Position numbers and translations under genes: made by a program. The notes beneath the pieces are model-generated. The model was not told the origin of the DNA. It did not search any database and saw only the letters and a program-made list of their open reading frames with translations. Positions 1-8,238 of a DNA stretch of 43,948 bases are shown one piece after another. Source of the stretch: Mycobacterium asiaticum (GTDB lineage Bacteria; Actinomycetota; Actinomycetes; Mycobacteriales; Mycobacteriaceae); assembly GCF_001673315.1 (NCBI RefSeq), contig NZ_LZLQ01000110.1:1-43948 (forward strand). Reading direction: 5' to 3'. Within the stretch, counting starts at the first letter, position 1. Each line of letters begins with the position of its first letter.

Positions 1-177
1 AAGAGACCGACCTGACCCCCCACACCCACAGCCCCGCCGCCACCGCCGCCGATCGCACCGCCACCCGGGCCTCCGCGAGGGAACGCTGGGCACCGTCCGC
101 CACCAGAACCGCCCGTTCGGCCACCCCACGGCGACGCGGCACGGCTAACACCACCGCCACTCCTGCCGCCGCAGGCG

Positions 178-1263
178 ATGGCACCGCCGACACCGTTCCC
201 CCCGGCGGCGCCACCCCGGGTGCCTGCACCGAGACCCGAAGGTCCACCGAGACCCGACGGCCCACCCAGATTCGAAGCCCCACCCAGACCCGACGCCCCA
301 CCCAGACCCGGCCCGTGGGCAATGCCAACGGCCCCGCCGCGCGCCAAAGCCCAGCCCGCCGAACGCGGTTGGCGACGGGTGCTGCGTGCGGCCACCTTCG
401 GACTGGTCAACCCCGGCCCGGCGGCCGCCCAGCGCGATGCCGCCCAATTCGAGATGGCGATAAGAACCGCACTGCACGGCAACCACAAGGTCGGCGTCCT
501 CGGCAAGGGCGGTGTCGGAAAGACGTCGGTGGCAGCTAGCGTCGGCTCGATCCTCGCCGAGCTGCGCCAGCAGGACCGCATCGTGGCCATCGACGCCGAC
601 ACCGCGTTCGGCCGGCTGAGCAGCCGCATCGATCCGCGGACCGCTGGTTCGTTCTGGGAGTTGACCGCTGACAAGAATTTGCAGTCGTTCGCCGACGTGA
701 CCTCGCGCGTGGGCCGGAACTCCGCCGGGCTCTACGTCTTGGGGGGCGAGCCGCTCTCGGGTCCGCGCCGGGTCCTGGATCCCGCGATCTACCGGGAGGC
801 CGCGCTACGGCTGGATCGCCACTTCGCGATCTCAGTCATCGACTGCGGCTCCACCATGGACGCCGCGGTCACTCAGGAAGTCCTGCGCGACCTGGATGCA
901 CTGATCGTGGTCTCCTCGCCGTGGGCGGATGGCGCTGCGGCTGCCGCCAAGACCGTCGAATGGCTATCGGACCATGCCCTGGGCAATCTGTTGCAACGCA
1001 GCGTCGTGGTGCTCAACGACTCGGACGGGCACGCTGACAAACGCACCCGATCGCTGCTTGCTCGCGAGTTCGTCGATCACGGCCAGCCCGTGGTGGAAGT
1101 GCCCTTCGATCCGCACCTGCGACCCGGCGGGGTGATCGACGTGACCCACGAGATGGCGCCCGCGACACGGCTGAAGTTCCTGCAGATCGCCGCCACGATC
1201 ACCGGTTACTTCGCGTCCCGGCCACCCCCGCCGCGGAACCGTCCGCCCGGGCGTCTGGACTGA
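178..1263 (+). CDS. MinD/ParA-like ATPase with proline-rich N-terminus (Rv3860-like)
   Basis: This protein of 361 residues has two parts. Residues 1 to about 55 are proline-rich low complexity with repeated PPR/PDG/PDA units. From about residue 60 (an RGWRR element) it becomes a MinD/ParA-type P-loop ATPase with the deviant Walker A GKGGVGKTS near residues 109-117, then a VAIDAD stretch and a VIDCGST switch-like motif. The layout matches EspI, encoded further right, and the position just before whiB6 matches M. tuberculosis Rv3860. The start is uncertain. The same frame stays open upstream back to a TGA at 13-15 and still encodes proline-rich sequence, but holds no ATG, GTG or TTG, so ATG 178 is the first usable start. 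Its role is unknown; association with ESX function is inferred from location and the EspI resemblance. Confidence 0.85.
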   Translation: MAPPTPFPPAAPPRVPAPRPEGPPRPDGPPRFEAPPRPDAPPRPGPWAMPTAPPRAKAQPAERGWRRVLRAATFGLVNPGPAAAQRDAAQFEMAIRTALHGNHKVGVLGKGGVGKTSVAASVGSILAELRQQDRIVAIDADTAFGRLSSRIDPRTAGSFWELTADKNLQSFADVTSRVGRNSAGLYVLGGEPLSGPRRVLDPAIYREAALRLDRHFAISVIDCGSTMDAAVTQEVLRDLDALIVVSSPWADGAAAAAKTVEWLSDHALGNLLQRSVVVLNDSDGHADKRTRSLLAREFVDHGQPVVEVPFDPHLRPGGVIDVTHEMAPATRLKFLQIAATITGYFASRPPPPRNRPPGRLD

Positions 1264-1387
1264 GCTGCGCATCTCTTTCTGTAGCAGCCCTGCAGTCCCG
1301 GTGCAGCCTCGGTCACGCACGCGCATGCCGGTGGTCGAACTGCATTCGAGGCCAGCTCGCCGCATCGGGTGCGGCCCCACCTATGCA

Positions 1388-1421
1388 ACAGCGCGAGAGA
1401 CCTTCTGATCTCTCGCGCTGT
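1388..1421. terminator. Bidirectional hairpin between convergent genes
   Basis: A perfect 13-bp inverted repeat (arms 1388-1400 and 1409-1421) encloses an 8-nt loop. It lies between the 3' ends of the MinD-like gene and whiB6, which converge on it. No T-run follows on either strand, as is common for actinobacterial hairpin terminators. The position and perfect stem support a shared terminator; activity is inferred. Confidence 0.8.
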
Positions 1422-1437
1422 GCCGGCACTTGGCGGG

Positions 1438-1737
1438 TTACGCCGACTGGGCAGTCACCCGCTCGCGGACCGCGAAACCGTTGCGCTCGGCCAGGGACCT
1501 CAGCTGGCTCAGCGCGAACGCCCGCGCCCGGCCGGAGTCCGGAATCACCACACCGGCCCACAATCCTTCTGCGCCAGGCAATTCCACTGCTTCCTTGGCG
1601 CACAGCCAACGGCGCGGGCAGGCCCGGCACAGCGTCTTTGCCTCGTCGTCAGGAGTGGTGGTCCAGCGGTCGGGGTCTTGGGTGCACACGCCCAGCTGTG
1701 GGATTTCGTAAAGAGTTGTTGCAGTCATGTCTTGCAT
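1438..1737 (-). CDS. whiB6: WhiB-family Fe-S transcriptional regulator WhiB6
   Basis: This 99-residue protein has the WhiB signature: four cysteines at residues 18, 37, 40 and 46 (the last three as CX2CX5C) that would ligate a 4Fe-4S cluster, followed by the GLWAG turn at 58-62 and a basic C-terminal region. The sequence around the cysteines closely matches my memory of M. tuberculosis WhiB6 (Rv3862c), which is annotated slightly longer at its N-terminus. In pathogenic mycobacteria WhiB6 controls ESX-1 gene expression in response to redox state and is itself under PhoPR control. It reads away from the Rv3863-like gene across a 366-bp divergent region. The start is ATG 1737; the next Met is at residue 4. 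Confidence 0.95.
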   Translation of the reverse strand: MQDMTATTLYEIPQLGVCTQDPDRWTTTPDDEAKTLCRACPRRWLCAKEAVELPGAEGLWAGVVIPDSGRARAFALSQLRSLAERNGFAVRERVTAQSA

Positions 1738-2103
1738 ACCTCCGTAAAGCGTTGCAGGTGGTGCCCCTCTGCGCCAGAAGGCTAGCGGACAAACCGTCGC
1801 AGTGCAACAGTTCCGCCAAAGCGCCGTTTCGCGACGCTACGGCTTCGCAACAGAACCGGCGAGCCTATCCGACTAACCCCCCATCACCAGGGGGTATCTC
1901 CTGTCAATATGCTGTGCGTCGCCCGCAAATTGGCTGGTCGACAACGCAACCGTTGCAGAAAGTGTTTCGGTCTCTACGCCTGGACGGTATGGTTAACCGT
2001 AGCGGTGACTCGGTTACTCAGTGACTGCCTCGCAGCAAGCCGACGCGGCCCGGCCGTGAAAAGCGTAGCGAAGGTATAGCAATGGAAGGGTGCGACGGTT
2101 ACG
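1738..2103. promoter_or_regulatory. Divergent regulatory region between whiB6 and the Rv3863-like gene
   Basis: This gene-free stretch must carry the promoters of both divergent genes. I see three tandem 8-bp direct repeats at 2004-2027 (GGTGACTC, GGTTACTC, AGTGACTG), an ACGGT/ACCGT inverted repeat at about 1984-2000 overlapping the palindrome GGTTAACC, and a small C-run/G-run hairpin near 1876-1894. Purine-rich GGAAGGG at about 2085-2091 could be the ribosome-binding site for the plus-strand gene. I cannot assign -10/-35 boxes with confidence. In M. tuberculosis this region is where PhoP acts on whiB6; whether the repeats are that site is inference. Confidence 0.5.
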
Positions 2104-3204
2104 ATGTTGGTCAGCGGAACGCGAGCGCTGCCGCCCGCTGCGACAACCGCGAGCAAGGATTTCACGCACATGCCTCATGCCGAGTCGACGGTCGGTCCGG
2201 CTGCGTTGGCCGCGCTACGCGGCGTGGCGACAACTGTCGCGCCCGGCCACGGCGTCGGGCACATGGGCCGTACGGTTCGCCCCCGAATGCTGCTCGAGCG
2301 CCCGCTACGAGGCCTAGGTGTTCACGGTTGTAACGGTATGTTCGCCGACGGACCGCGCGAGGGGCCGGTCACCGTCGGCGACAAGAGAAACGTCCGGTTC
2401 GGCGATCCCACTGGAGGCAAGGCGTTGACCTTTGAAGCCGTCAGGCCGTCGAATTCGGCTGAAGAACACGATGCCGACATCGATGCCGGCATAGCTCGCG
2501 CGGGTGCAGCCGCCGCGGCACGCCGCCGCGAGCTGGACATCAGTCAGCGCAGCCTCGCCGCCGACGGGATCATCAACGCGGGCGCACTGATCGCGTTCGA
2601 GAAGGGGCGCAGCTGGCCCCGGGAACGGACCCGCGCCAAGCTTGAAGAAGTGCTCCAATGGCCTGCGGGCACCATCACCCGCATCCGCGATGGCGAGGAC
2701 GTCGCGCAACAATCGGCGCCGGCCCCGGCGCCGGAATCCGCGCCGGTCGCGGATGCCGCGTCCCCAGCCGACGGACCTGCCTCGTTGATCGCGCAGGCGG
2801 TGGCCGCCGCGATCGACACCTGCAGGCTGGCCATCGCCGCACTGCCGCCGCCGGAGGACCCCGAGTTCACCGAGCGGGCCGCGCCCATCCTGGCCGATTT
2901 GCGCCAGCTCGAAGGTATTGCCGTGCAAGCGACCCGCATCAGCCGGATTACGCCCGAATTGATCAAGGCGTTGGGCGCGGTGCGGCATTATCACGACAAA
3001 TTGATGACATTGGGTGCAACTGCGCCGGGAGCGACCCTCGCGCAACGCCTTTATGCCGCACGGCGACATGCCAACCTCTCCACCGCGGAGACCGCGCAAG
3101 CGGCCGGTGTCACCGAGGAAACAATTGTCCGCGCCGAAGCAGAGGGCGCTTTGCCGGCCGAGTCCGCCGCAGCTATTGAAGCGCTCATACGACAAATCAA
3201 TTGA
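2104..3204 (+). CDS. Rv3863-like protein with two helix-turn-helix-like segments
   Basis: This alanine-rich soluble protein of 366 residues has no signal peptide or membrane segment. A first XRE-like helix-turn-helix lies at about residues 135-190, after an ARRRELDISQRSLA stretch and including an IAFEKGRSWPR segment. A second one at the C-terminus (about 310-366) has the form RLYAARRHANLSTAETAQAAGV. A Pro/Ala linker at about 200-230 and a helical middle separate them. Position next to whiB6 and upstream of espE matches M. tuberculosis Rv3863, an uncharacterised protein of similar length. DNA binding is inferred from the HTH pattern. ATG 2104 follows a purine-rich stretch; an internal ATG at 2338 would drop a poorly patterned N-terminus and remains possible. 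Confidence 0.8.
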   Translation: MLVSGTRALPPAATTASKDFTHMPHAESTVGPAALAALRGVATTVAPGHGVGHMGRTVRPRMLLERPLRGLGVHGCNGMFADGPREGPVTVGDKRNVRFGDPTGGKALTFEAVRPSNSAEEHDADIDAGIARAGAAAAARRRELDISQRSLAADGIINAGALIAFEKGRSWPRERTRAKLEEVLQWPAGTITRIRDGEDVAQQSAPAPAPESAPVADAASPADGPASLIAQAVAAAIDTCRLAIAALPPPEDPEFTERAAPILADLRQLEGIAVQATRISRITPELIKALGAVRHYHDKLMTLGATAPGATLAQRLYAARRHANLSTAETAQAAGVTEETIVRAEAEGALPAESAAAIEALIRQIN

Positions 3205-3439
3205 GTTGAACCCGGGTCTGTTCACGCACTGACCGACTCGGGCTGATTATGCGGGGACGTTGTCGCGGCCCCGAATTCCGCTGTGTCGAGTGCCTGCTCT
3301 CCGGCGCGCGAATTCGCCCGCAGTATCGGAAAATTCGTGCTTCGAGCCCCGTCAGAGCGCTGTTAAGCTCAACGTACGGTGCGAAGGTGCAGATGAAAAA
3401 ATACCGTGCACACCAACAGCCAAGTAAGGAAGAAGTCAC
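3205..3439 (+). promoter_or_regulatory. Leader region of the espE operon
   Basis: This 235-bp gap ahead of espE is less GC-rich than the flanking genes, especially at 3360-3440. The espE ribosome-binding site AAGGAAG lies at about 3424-3430, ten bases before the ATG. It probably holds the promoter for the espE-H/ecc transcript, but I cannot identify promoter boxes reliably. Confidence 0.45.
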
Positions 3440-4687
3440 ATGTCGGGTAGCGCGATGTGCAAGACCACCAGTAATTTCATCTATGCTCAGTTGTTTTTAC
3501 TAGGTGAAGGCATTCCCGACCCGGGTGACATATTCAATGCCGGTTCGTCACTGTTCAAAGGTGTCGCAGACAAGATCGGCGTGGCAATTCCGGGCACCAA
3601 CTGGATCGGCCAGGCCGCCGACGCCTATTTGAACCAGAACACCGCGCAGGAACTCCGCGCCAAGTTGATGGGCGACATCGACAATTTAACCGGCAATTTG
3701 ATCTCGAATCAGGCCGAACACGTGTCCGACACGCGTGATGTCCTGCGTGCGATGAAGAAGATGATCGACGGCGTCTACAAGGCGTGCAAGTGGCTGGAAG
3801 ACAATCTGTGGTTCGTCGGTGACGCTGTGTCGGTCGCGCTGGCCATTCCGTCATGCGGGCTGGCGATGGCCGTTACCGGCGGTGCGTTGCTCTATCTGAC
3901 GATCATGACCGCGATGAACGCGGCCAGCATGGTCGGACTCGGTGGCCGGCTCCTCGACATCTTGACCAACCTGCCCAACCTGGCCGGTCTGATCCCCGGA
4001 ATCATCGACAACATCATCGACAACCTATGGCCGCCGAAGTTGCCCGACATCCCGTTCCCCGGCTTCCCCGATATCCCGGGCTTCCCGGACTTCAGCTGGC
4101 CGCCCACCCCCGGCATGCCGGACTTCAACCTGCCGATCCCGGGCCTGCCCGAGTTCCAATGGCCGACCATCCCGGGCCTGCCGGACTTCGGCGGACTCAT
4201 CCCCGGCCTGCCAGGCTTCGGCGGCGATTTCCCGAGCTTCCCCGGCCTGCCCGGGTTGCCGGGCATCCCGAACCTGTTCCCGGGCCTGCCCTCGCTCAAC
4301 GACCTGCTTCCGGGCATGGGCAACCTGGGCCAGCTGCCTACCTGGACCGATTTGGCCGAACTCCCCGACTTCCTGAGTGGTTTCGCTGGGCTGCCGTCGT
4401 TGAGCTTCGGCAACCTTTTGAACTTCGCCCAGCTGCCCGGGGTGGCATCCATCTCTTCGACGATGGGCCAACTGCAGCAGCTGATGGCGGCCGGCGGTGG
4501 ACCGGGCCAGATGGGCAGCATGGCCGGTCAGCAGGCACAGATGATCTCCTCGCAGGCACAACAGGGAGCGCAGCAGGACGACGGTCGGGACGAAGAGGGC
4601 GCCGGCGCGGGTACCGCCGGTGCCGAGCGGGCACCCGTCGACGCGACCACCGGCGGCCAACAAGGCCAACAGGGAACCGTCCTTTAG
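3440..4687 (+). CDS. espE: ESX-1 secretion-associated protein EspE
   Basis: At 415 residues (M. tuberculosis EspE, Rv3864, is about 402) this is an EspA-family substrate. Residues 1-130 are helical with a WIG (WxG-type) turn near residue 55. Residues about 125-165 are hydrophobic. Residues about 195-300 form a Pro/Gly-rich tract of repeated P-G-[LFM]-P-[DEG]-F units. The tail is Gln/Gly-rich and acidic. It pairs genetically with espF just downstream, as espA does with espC. EspE has been found in mycobacterial cell-surface and capsule fractions. ATG 3440 is preceded by AAGGAAG. Cys7 and Cys39 near the N-terminus are not part of a recognisable lipobox. Confidence 0.92.
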   Translation: MSGSAMCKTTSNFIYAQLFLLGEGIPDPGDIFNAGSSLFKGVADKIGVAIPGTNWIGQAADAYLNQNTAQELRAKLMGDIDNLTGNLISNQAEHVSDTRDVLRAMKKMIDGVYKACKWLEDNLWFVGDAVSVALAIPSCGLAMAVTGGALLYLTIMTAMNAASMVGLGGRLLDILTNLPNLAGLIPGIIDNIIDNLWPPKLPDIPFPGFPDIPGFPDFSWPPTPGMPDFNLPIPGLPEFQWPTIPGLPDFGGLIPGLPGFGGDFPSFPGLPGLPGIPNLFPGLPSLNDLLPGMGNLGQLPTWTDLAELPDFLSGFAGLPSLSFGNLLNFAQLPGVASISSTMGQLQQLMAAGGGPGQMGSMAGQQAQMISSQAQQGAQQDDGRDEEGAGAGTAGAERAPVDATTGGQQGQQGTVL

Positions 4688-4706
4688 CAATTAGCCAGTA
4701 ACCCGC

Positions 4707-4738
4707 CAAACCCATAGCAAGCCAAAGCCATAGCGAGT
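4707..4738 (+). repeat. Two adjacent 16-nt direct repeats before espF
   Basis: Positions 4707-4722 and 4723-4738 are head-to-tail copies matching at 13 of 16 bases, with core CCATAGC. They lie in the 82-bp espE-espF gap just upstream of the espF ribosome-binding site (GAGGAGG, 4754-4760). They may act on the mRNA between the cistrons, or be a chance duplication. Confidence 0.5.
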
Positions 4739-4769
4739 AAAACGTTAGACCTAGAGGAGGGTTATCCCC

Positions 4770-5081
4770 ATGTCCGGAATTCTCGGTGTCGTTCCTTCAT
4801 TCCTGAAGGTGCTTTCGAACATGCAGAACGAGATCGTCGGTGAACTGAAAACCGCGACCACCACGGTCAACGGCATCAGCGGACGCGTCGACCTCACACA
4901 CGGTTCGTTCACATCGAAGTTCAACACCGCGCTTCGGGAGGTGGAGACCAACCGCACCAACACCGGCAACGGACTGCAGGGTGTCAGCGGCGGACTCGCT
5001 TCCAACCTGCTCAAGGCCGCCACCGCTTACCTCAACGCAGACCAGGGCCTGGCCGGCGTCATCGACAAGATCTTCGCCTGA
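4770..5081 (+). CDS. espF: ESX-1 secretion-associated protein EspF
   Basis: This helical protein of 103 residues has exactly the length of M. tuberculosis EspF (Rv3865) and is an EspC-like WXG100-superfamily member. The C-terminal type VII export motif YxxxD is present as YLNAD at residues 87-91. It is the likely partner of EspE: one partner of such a pair normally supplies the YxxxD signal, and EspE shows none that I can see. A strong ribosome-binding site, GAGGAGG, lies ten bases before ATG 4770. The stop is followed two bases later by the espG1 start, so espF and espG1 are almost certainly co-translated. Confidence 0.95.
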   Translation: MSGILGVVPSFLKVLSNMQNEIVGELKTATTTVNGISGRVDLTHGSFTSKFNTALREVETNRTNTGNGLQGVSGGLASNLLKAATAYLNADQGLAGVIDKIFA

Positions 5082-5083
5082 TC

Positions 5084-5935
5084 ATGTCCGGTCCGCTCGG
5101 TTCCGGTGGCGCGGGCCTCGCGGACGACGTGGTCGGCGTGGAGGTGACCATCGACGGCATGTTGGTCATCGCCGACCGGTTGCACCTCGTCGATTTCCCC
5201 GTCGTGCTGGGGATCCGGCAGAACATCCCACAGGAAGACCTGCGGGACGTGGTGTGGGACCAGGTGCGGCGCGACCTCGCGACACAGGGCGTGCTGGATC
5301 ACAACGGCCAGCCCCACCCCGCTGTCGCGACGATGGTCGACACCGTCAGTAGGGCGGACCGGACGCTGGAGTGCCGGTGGTGGCGGCGGGACCAAGGCGG
5401 TTCAGCCGGTGGCGTGATGGTGCGATTCACCGTGTGCCGCAAGGACGACACACACGTCATCGCGGTGCGGGACGGCGAGATGCTGGTGCTGCAGTTGGTG
5501 GCCCCGCAAGTCGGACTGGCCGGGATGATGACCGTCGTTCTGGGTTCCGCCGAACCCGCCAACGTCGAACCACTCACCGGAGTCGCAAGCGAACTGGCCG
5601 AGTGCACGACGGCGGCACAGCTGTCCCGGCACGGTGTCCCGCCCGCGCAGGCACGCATCTACACCGAGATCGTCAGCAACCCGACCGGGTGGGTGGAGAT
5701 CATCGCTACCCAGCGCCATCCCGGTGGTACCACCACCCACACACCCGCGGCCGCAGGCGTTCTCGATTCCGAGCACGGCCGACTGGTGTCGCTGCCCCGC
5801 CGCGTCGGCGGCGAGCTTTACGGAAGTTTCCTTCCCGGCACGCAGCAGAATCTGCAGCGTGCGCTGGAGAGCTTGCTGGAGCTGCTGCCCGCGGGCTCCT
5901 GGTTAGATCACGCGCCCGCCTCCGCCCGAGGCTGA
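5084..5935 (+). CDS. espG1: ESX-1 chaperone EspG1
   Basis: At 283 residues, the same length as M. tuberculosis EspG1 (Rv3866), this is a soluble EspG-family alpha/beta protein. EspG proteins are cytosolic chaperones that hold the PPE partner of PE-PPE pairs of their own ESX system and deliver it to the secretion machine; here the natural client would be PPE68. The protein has no signal peptide, consistent with a cytosolic role. The start lies two bases after the espF stop, inside the espE-espF-espG1-espH-eccA1 run. The absence of pe35 from this locus makes it interesting to ask what EspG1 binds in this organism. Confidence 0.94.
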   Translation: MSGPLGSGGAGLADDVVGVEVTIDGMLVIADRLHLVDFPVVLGIRQNIPQEDLRDVVWDQVRRDLATQGVLDHNGQPHPAVATMVDTVSRADRTLECRWWRRDQGGSAGGVMVRFTVCRKDDTHVIAVRDGEMLVLQLVAPQVGLAGMMTVVLGSAEPANVEPLTGVASELAECTTAAQLSRHGVPPAQARIYTEIVSNPTGWVEIIATQRHPGGTTTHTPAAAGVLDSEHGRLVSLPRRVGGELYGSFLPGTQQNLQRALESLLELLPAGSWLDHAPASARG

Positions 5936-5965
5936 CTCCCCTCCCGACACGCAGAAAGGCACGCC

Positions 5966-6517
5966 ATGCCCGGAACCGATTACGACAGCGACGATCTCGG
6001 TGCGCTGGATTTCTCTGGCGGGGCCGCCGTTGACGAAGCGTCGTCGCTGGACGCGCTGGGCGAGTACGCCCCGCCCACCGAATCGGCGGAAGCCGACGGT
6101 ACCGAGCTCGATGCCCTCGACGGACTCACCGATCAGGAGGAGGAACCCGACCTGGCGATGTTCACCGTGACCAACCCTGCGGGGTCGGTGTCGGTGACGG
6201 CGTTGATGGACGGCCGCGTGCAGCGGGTCGAGGTGACCGACAAAGCCTCGAGCATGAGCGAATCCGGTCTGGCCGAGGAGATTTTCGTCATCGCGGACCT
6301 GGCCCGCCAGAAAGGGCGAGCCGCGCAGCACACCTTCATGGTCGAGAACATGGGCGAGATGACGGGTGGCAACGACCAGCAGAACGCACTGCTGCACGAG
6401 TTCGTCGGCGCAACGCTGAACCTGCCGACCCCCGAAGAAGCGGCCGCCTACCAAGAACAGGTGTTCGCATCGCGTTACGAAGTCGACTACACCGCTCGCT
6501 ACAACGGTGATAAATGA
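5966..6517 (+). CDS. espH: ESX-1 secretion-associated protein EspH
   Basis: This acidic protein has 183 residues, the length of M. tuberculosis EspH (Rv3867). Residues 1-55 are Asp/Glu-rich and probably disordered. Residues about 60-180 form a YbaB-like alpha/beta domain that also resembles EspL (FTVTNPAGSVSVTALMDGRVQRVEV and EspL's VEVTINGHQWLTGVRI share one pattern). EspH is thought to be a cytosolic chaperone-like factor needed for EspE/EspF handling, judging from work in M. marinum. The stop overlaps the eccA1 start by four bases (ATGA), so translation is coupled. Confidence 0.93.
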   Translation: MPGTDYDSDDLGALDFSGGAAVDEASSLDALGEYAPPTESAEADGTELDALDGLTDQEEEPDLAMFTVTNPAGSVSVTALMDGRVQRVEVTDKASSMSESGLAEEIFVIADLARQKGRAAQHTFMVENMGEMTGGNDQQNALLHEFVGATLNLPTPEEAAAYQEQVFASRYEVDYTARYNGDK

Positions 6518-8235
6518 CTGATCGCCTGGCCGGTCTGTTCGACAGTGCCGTCGGCATGCTGCCGTTGTCGGAGGCACGATCACTGGATCTGTTCACCGAG
6601 ATCACCAATTACGACGAATCGGCTTGCGATGCCTGGGTCGGCCGGATCCGGTGCGGTGACACCGACCGGGTGACGCTGTTCCGCGCCTGGTACTCGCGGC
6701 GCAACTTCGGCCAGCTGTCCGGCGCCGCGCAAATCTCGATGAGTGCTGTGAACGCCAGGGTGCCCATCGGCGGGCTTTACGGAGACATCACCTATCCGGT
6801 CACCTCGCCGCTCGCGGTCACGATGGGTTTCGCCGCATCCGAAGCGGCACAGGGCAATTACGACGATGCGGTGGAGGCGATCGACGCCAGCGCGGTCGCC
6901 GGATCAGAGCACCTGGTGTCATGGCTGAAAGCCGTCATCTACGGCGCCGCCGAACGGTGGACCGACGTGATCGACGAGGTCAAGGGCGCCGGAAAGTGGC
7001 CGGACAAGTTCTTGACCGGCGCCGCGGGCGTAGCCCACGGCGTGGCCGCCGCGAACCTCGGTTTGTTCACCGAAGCCGAACGCCGGCTGACCGAAGCCAA
7101 CGACTCGCCCGCCGGTGAAGCGTGTGCACGGGCCATCGCGTGGTACCTGGCCATGGCCCGGCGCGGCCAGGGCAACGAGGAAGCCGCGGTGGCGTTGCTG
7201 GAGTGGCTGCAGACCACTCATCCCGACCCGAAAGTGTCGGCGGCACTGAAGGATCCGTCCTATCGATTGAAGACGACGACCGCCGAACAGATCGCTTCCC
7301 GGTCGGATCCCTGGGACCCGGGCAGTATGGTGACCGACACCTCCGGTCGGGATCGACTGCTGGCCGAGGCCCAAGCCGAACTGGAGCGGCAGATCGGGCT
7401 GAGTCGGGTCAAGACCCAGATCGAGCGGTACCGCGCCGCCACACTGATGGCCCGGGTCCGCGCCGCCAAGGGCATGAAAGTGGCCCAGCCCAGCAAGCAC
7501 ATGATCTTCACCGGGCCCCCCGGAACCGGTAAGACCACCATCGCGCGGGTGGTCGCCAACATCCTCGCCGGGTTGGGTGTCATCGCCGAGCCCAAGCTCA
7601 TCGAGACCTCCCGCAAGGATTTCGTCGCCGAATACGAGGGCCAGTCAGCGGTCAAAACCGCCAAGACGATTGATCAGGCCATCGGCGGTGTGCTGTTCAT
7701 CGACGAGGCCTACGCGCTCGTGCAGGAACGGGACGGCCGCACCGACCCGTTCGGCCAGGAGGCGATGGACACGTTGCTGGCGCGGATGGAAAACGACCGC
7801 GACCGGTTGGTGGTGATCATCGCCGGCTACAGCAACGACATCGACCGGTTGCTGGAGACCAACGAGGGGTTGCGGTCGCGCTTCGCCACCCGCATCGAAT
7901 TCGACACCTACACACCCGATGAACTGTTGGAGATCGCGAAAGTGATTGCCGCCGCGAATGACTCGACGCTGAGCGTCGAGGCGGCGGAGCAGTTCCTGGC
8001 AGCGGCCAAGTCGTTGGCCACGCGCACAGCGCGAGGCAGGCAGGCCCTCGACATTGCCGGAAACGGCCGCTACGCACGCCAACTGGTCGAGGCCGCCGAA
8101 CAGTGCCGCGACATGCGGCTGGCCCAAGGCCTAGACATCGAAGCTTTGGATGTGGACCGACTACAAGAGATCAACGGCGCGGACATGGCCGAGGCAATCG
8201 CCGCGGTGCATGCACACCTCAACATGAGAGAGTGA
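6514..8235 (+). CDS. eccA1: ESX-1 AAA+ ATPase EccA1
   Basis: At 573 residues, the length of M. tuberculosis EccA1 (Rv3868), this is a CbxX/CfqX-type AAA+ ATPase. The N-terminal half (about 1-280) is helical and TPR-like. The C-terminal half carries Walker A GPPGTGKT near residues 334-341, Walker B VLFIDEAYAL near 393-402, and a sensor-1 region (VVIIAGYSND) near 434. EccA proteins are cytosolic and are thought to act on substrates or release chaperones before export. The start overlaps the espH stop (ATGA), and eccB1 begins three bases after the stop. Confidence 0.97.
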   Translation: MTDRLAGLFDSAVGMLPLSEARSLDLFTEITNYDESACDAWVGRIRCGDTDRVTLFRAWYSRRNFGQLSGAAQISMSAVNARVPIGGLYGDITYPVTSPLAVTMGFAASEAAQGNYDDAVEAIDASAVAGSEHLVSWLKAVIYGAAERWTDVIDEVKGAGKWPDKFLTGAAGVAHGVAAANLGLFTEAERRLTEANDSPAGEACARAIAWYLAMARRGQGNEEAAVALLEWLQTTHPDPKVSAALKDPSYRLKTTTAEQIASRSDPWDPGSMVTDTSGRDRLLAEAQAELERQIGLSRVKTQIERYRAATLMARVRAAKGMKVAQPSKHMIFTGPPGTGKTTIARVVANILAGLGVIAEPKLIETSRKDFVAEYEGQSAVKTAKTIDQAIGGVLFIDEAYALVQERDGRTDPFGQEAMDTLLARMENDRDRLVVIIAGYSNDIDRLLETNEGLRSRFATRIEFDTYTPDELLEIAKVIAAANDSTLSVEAAEQFLAAAKSLATRTARGRQALDIAGNGRYARQLVEAAEQCRDMRLAQGLDIEALDVDRLQEINGADMAEAIAAVHAHLNMRE

Positions 8236-8238
8236 ACC

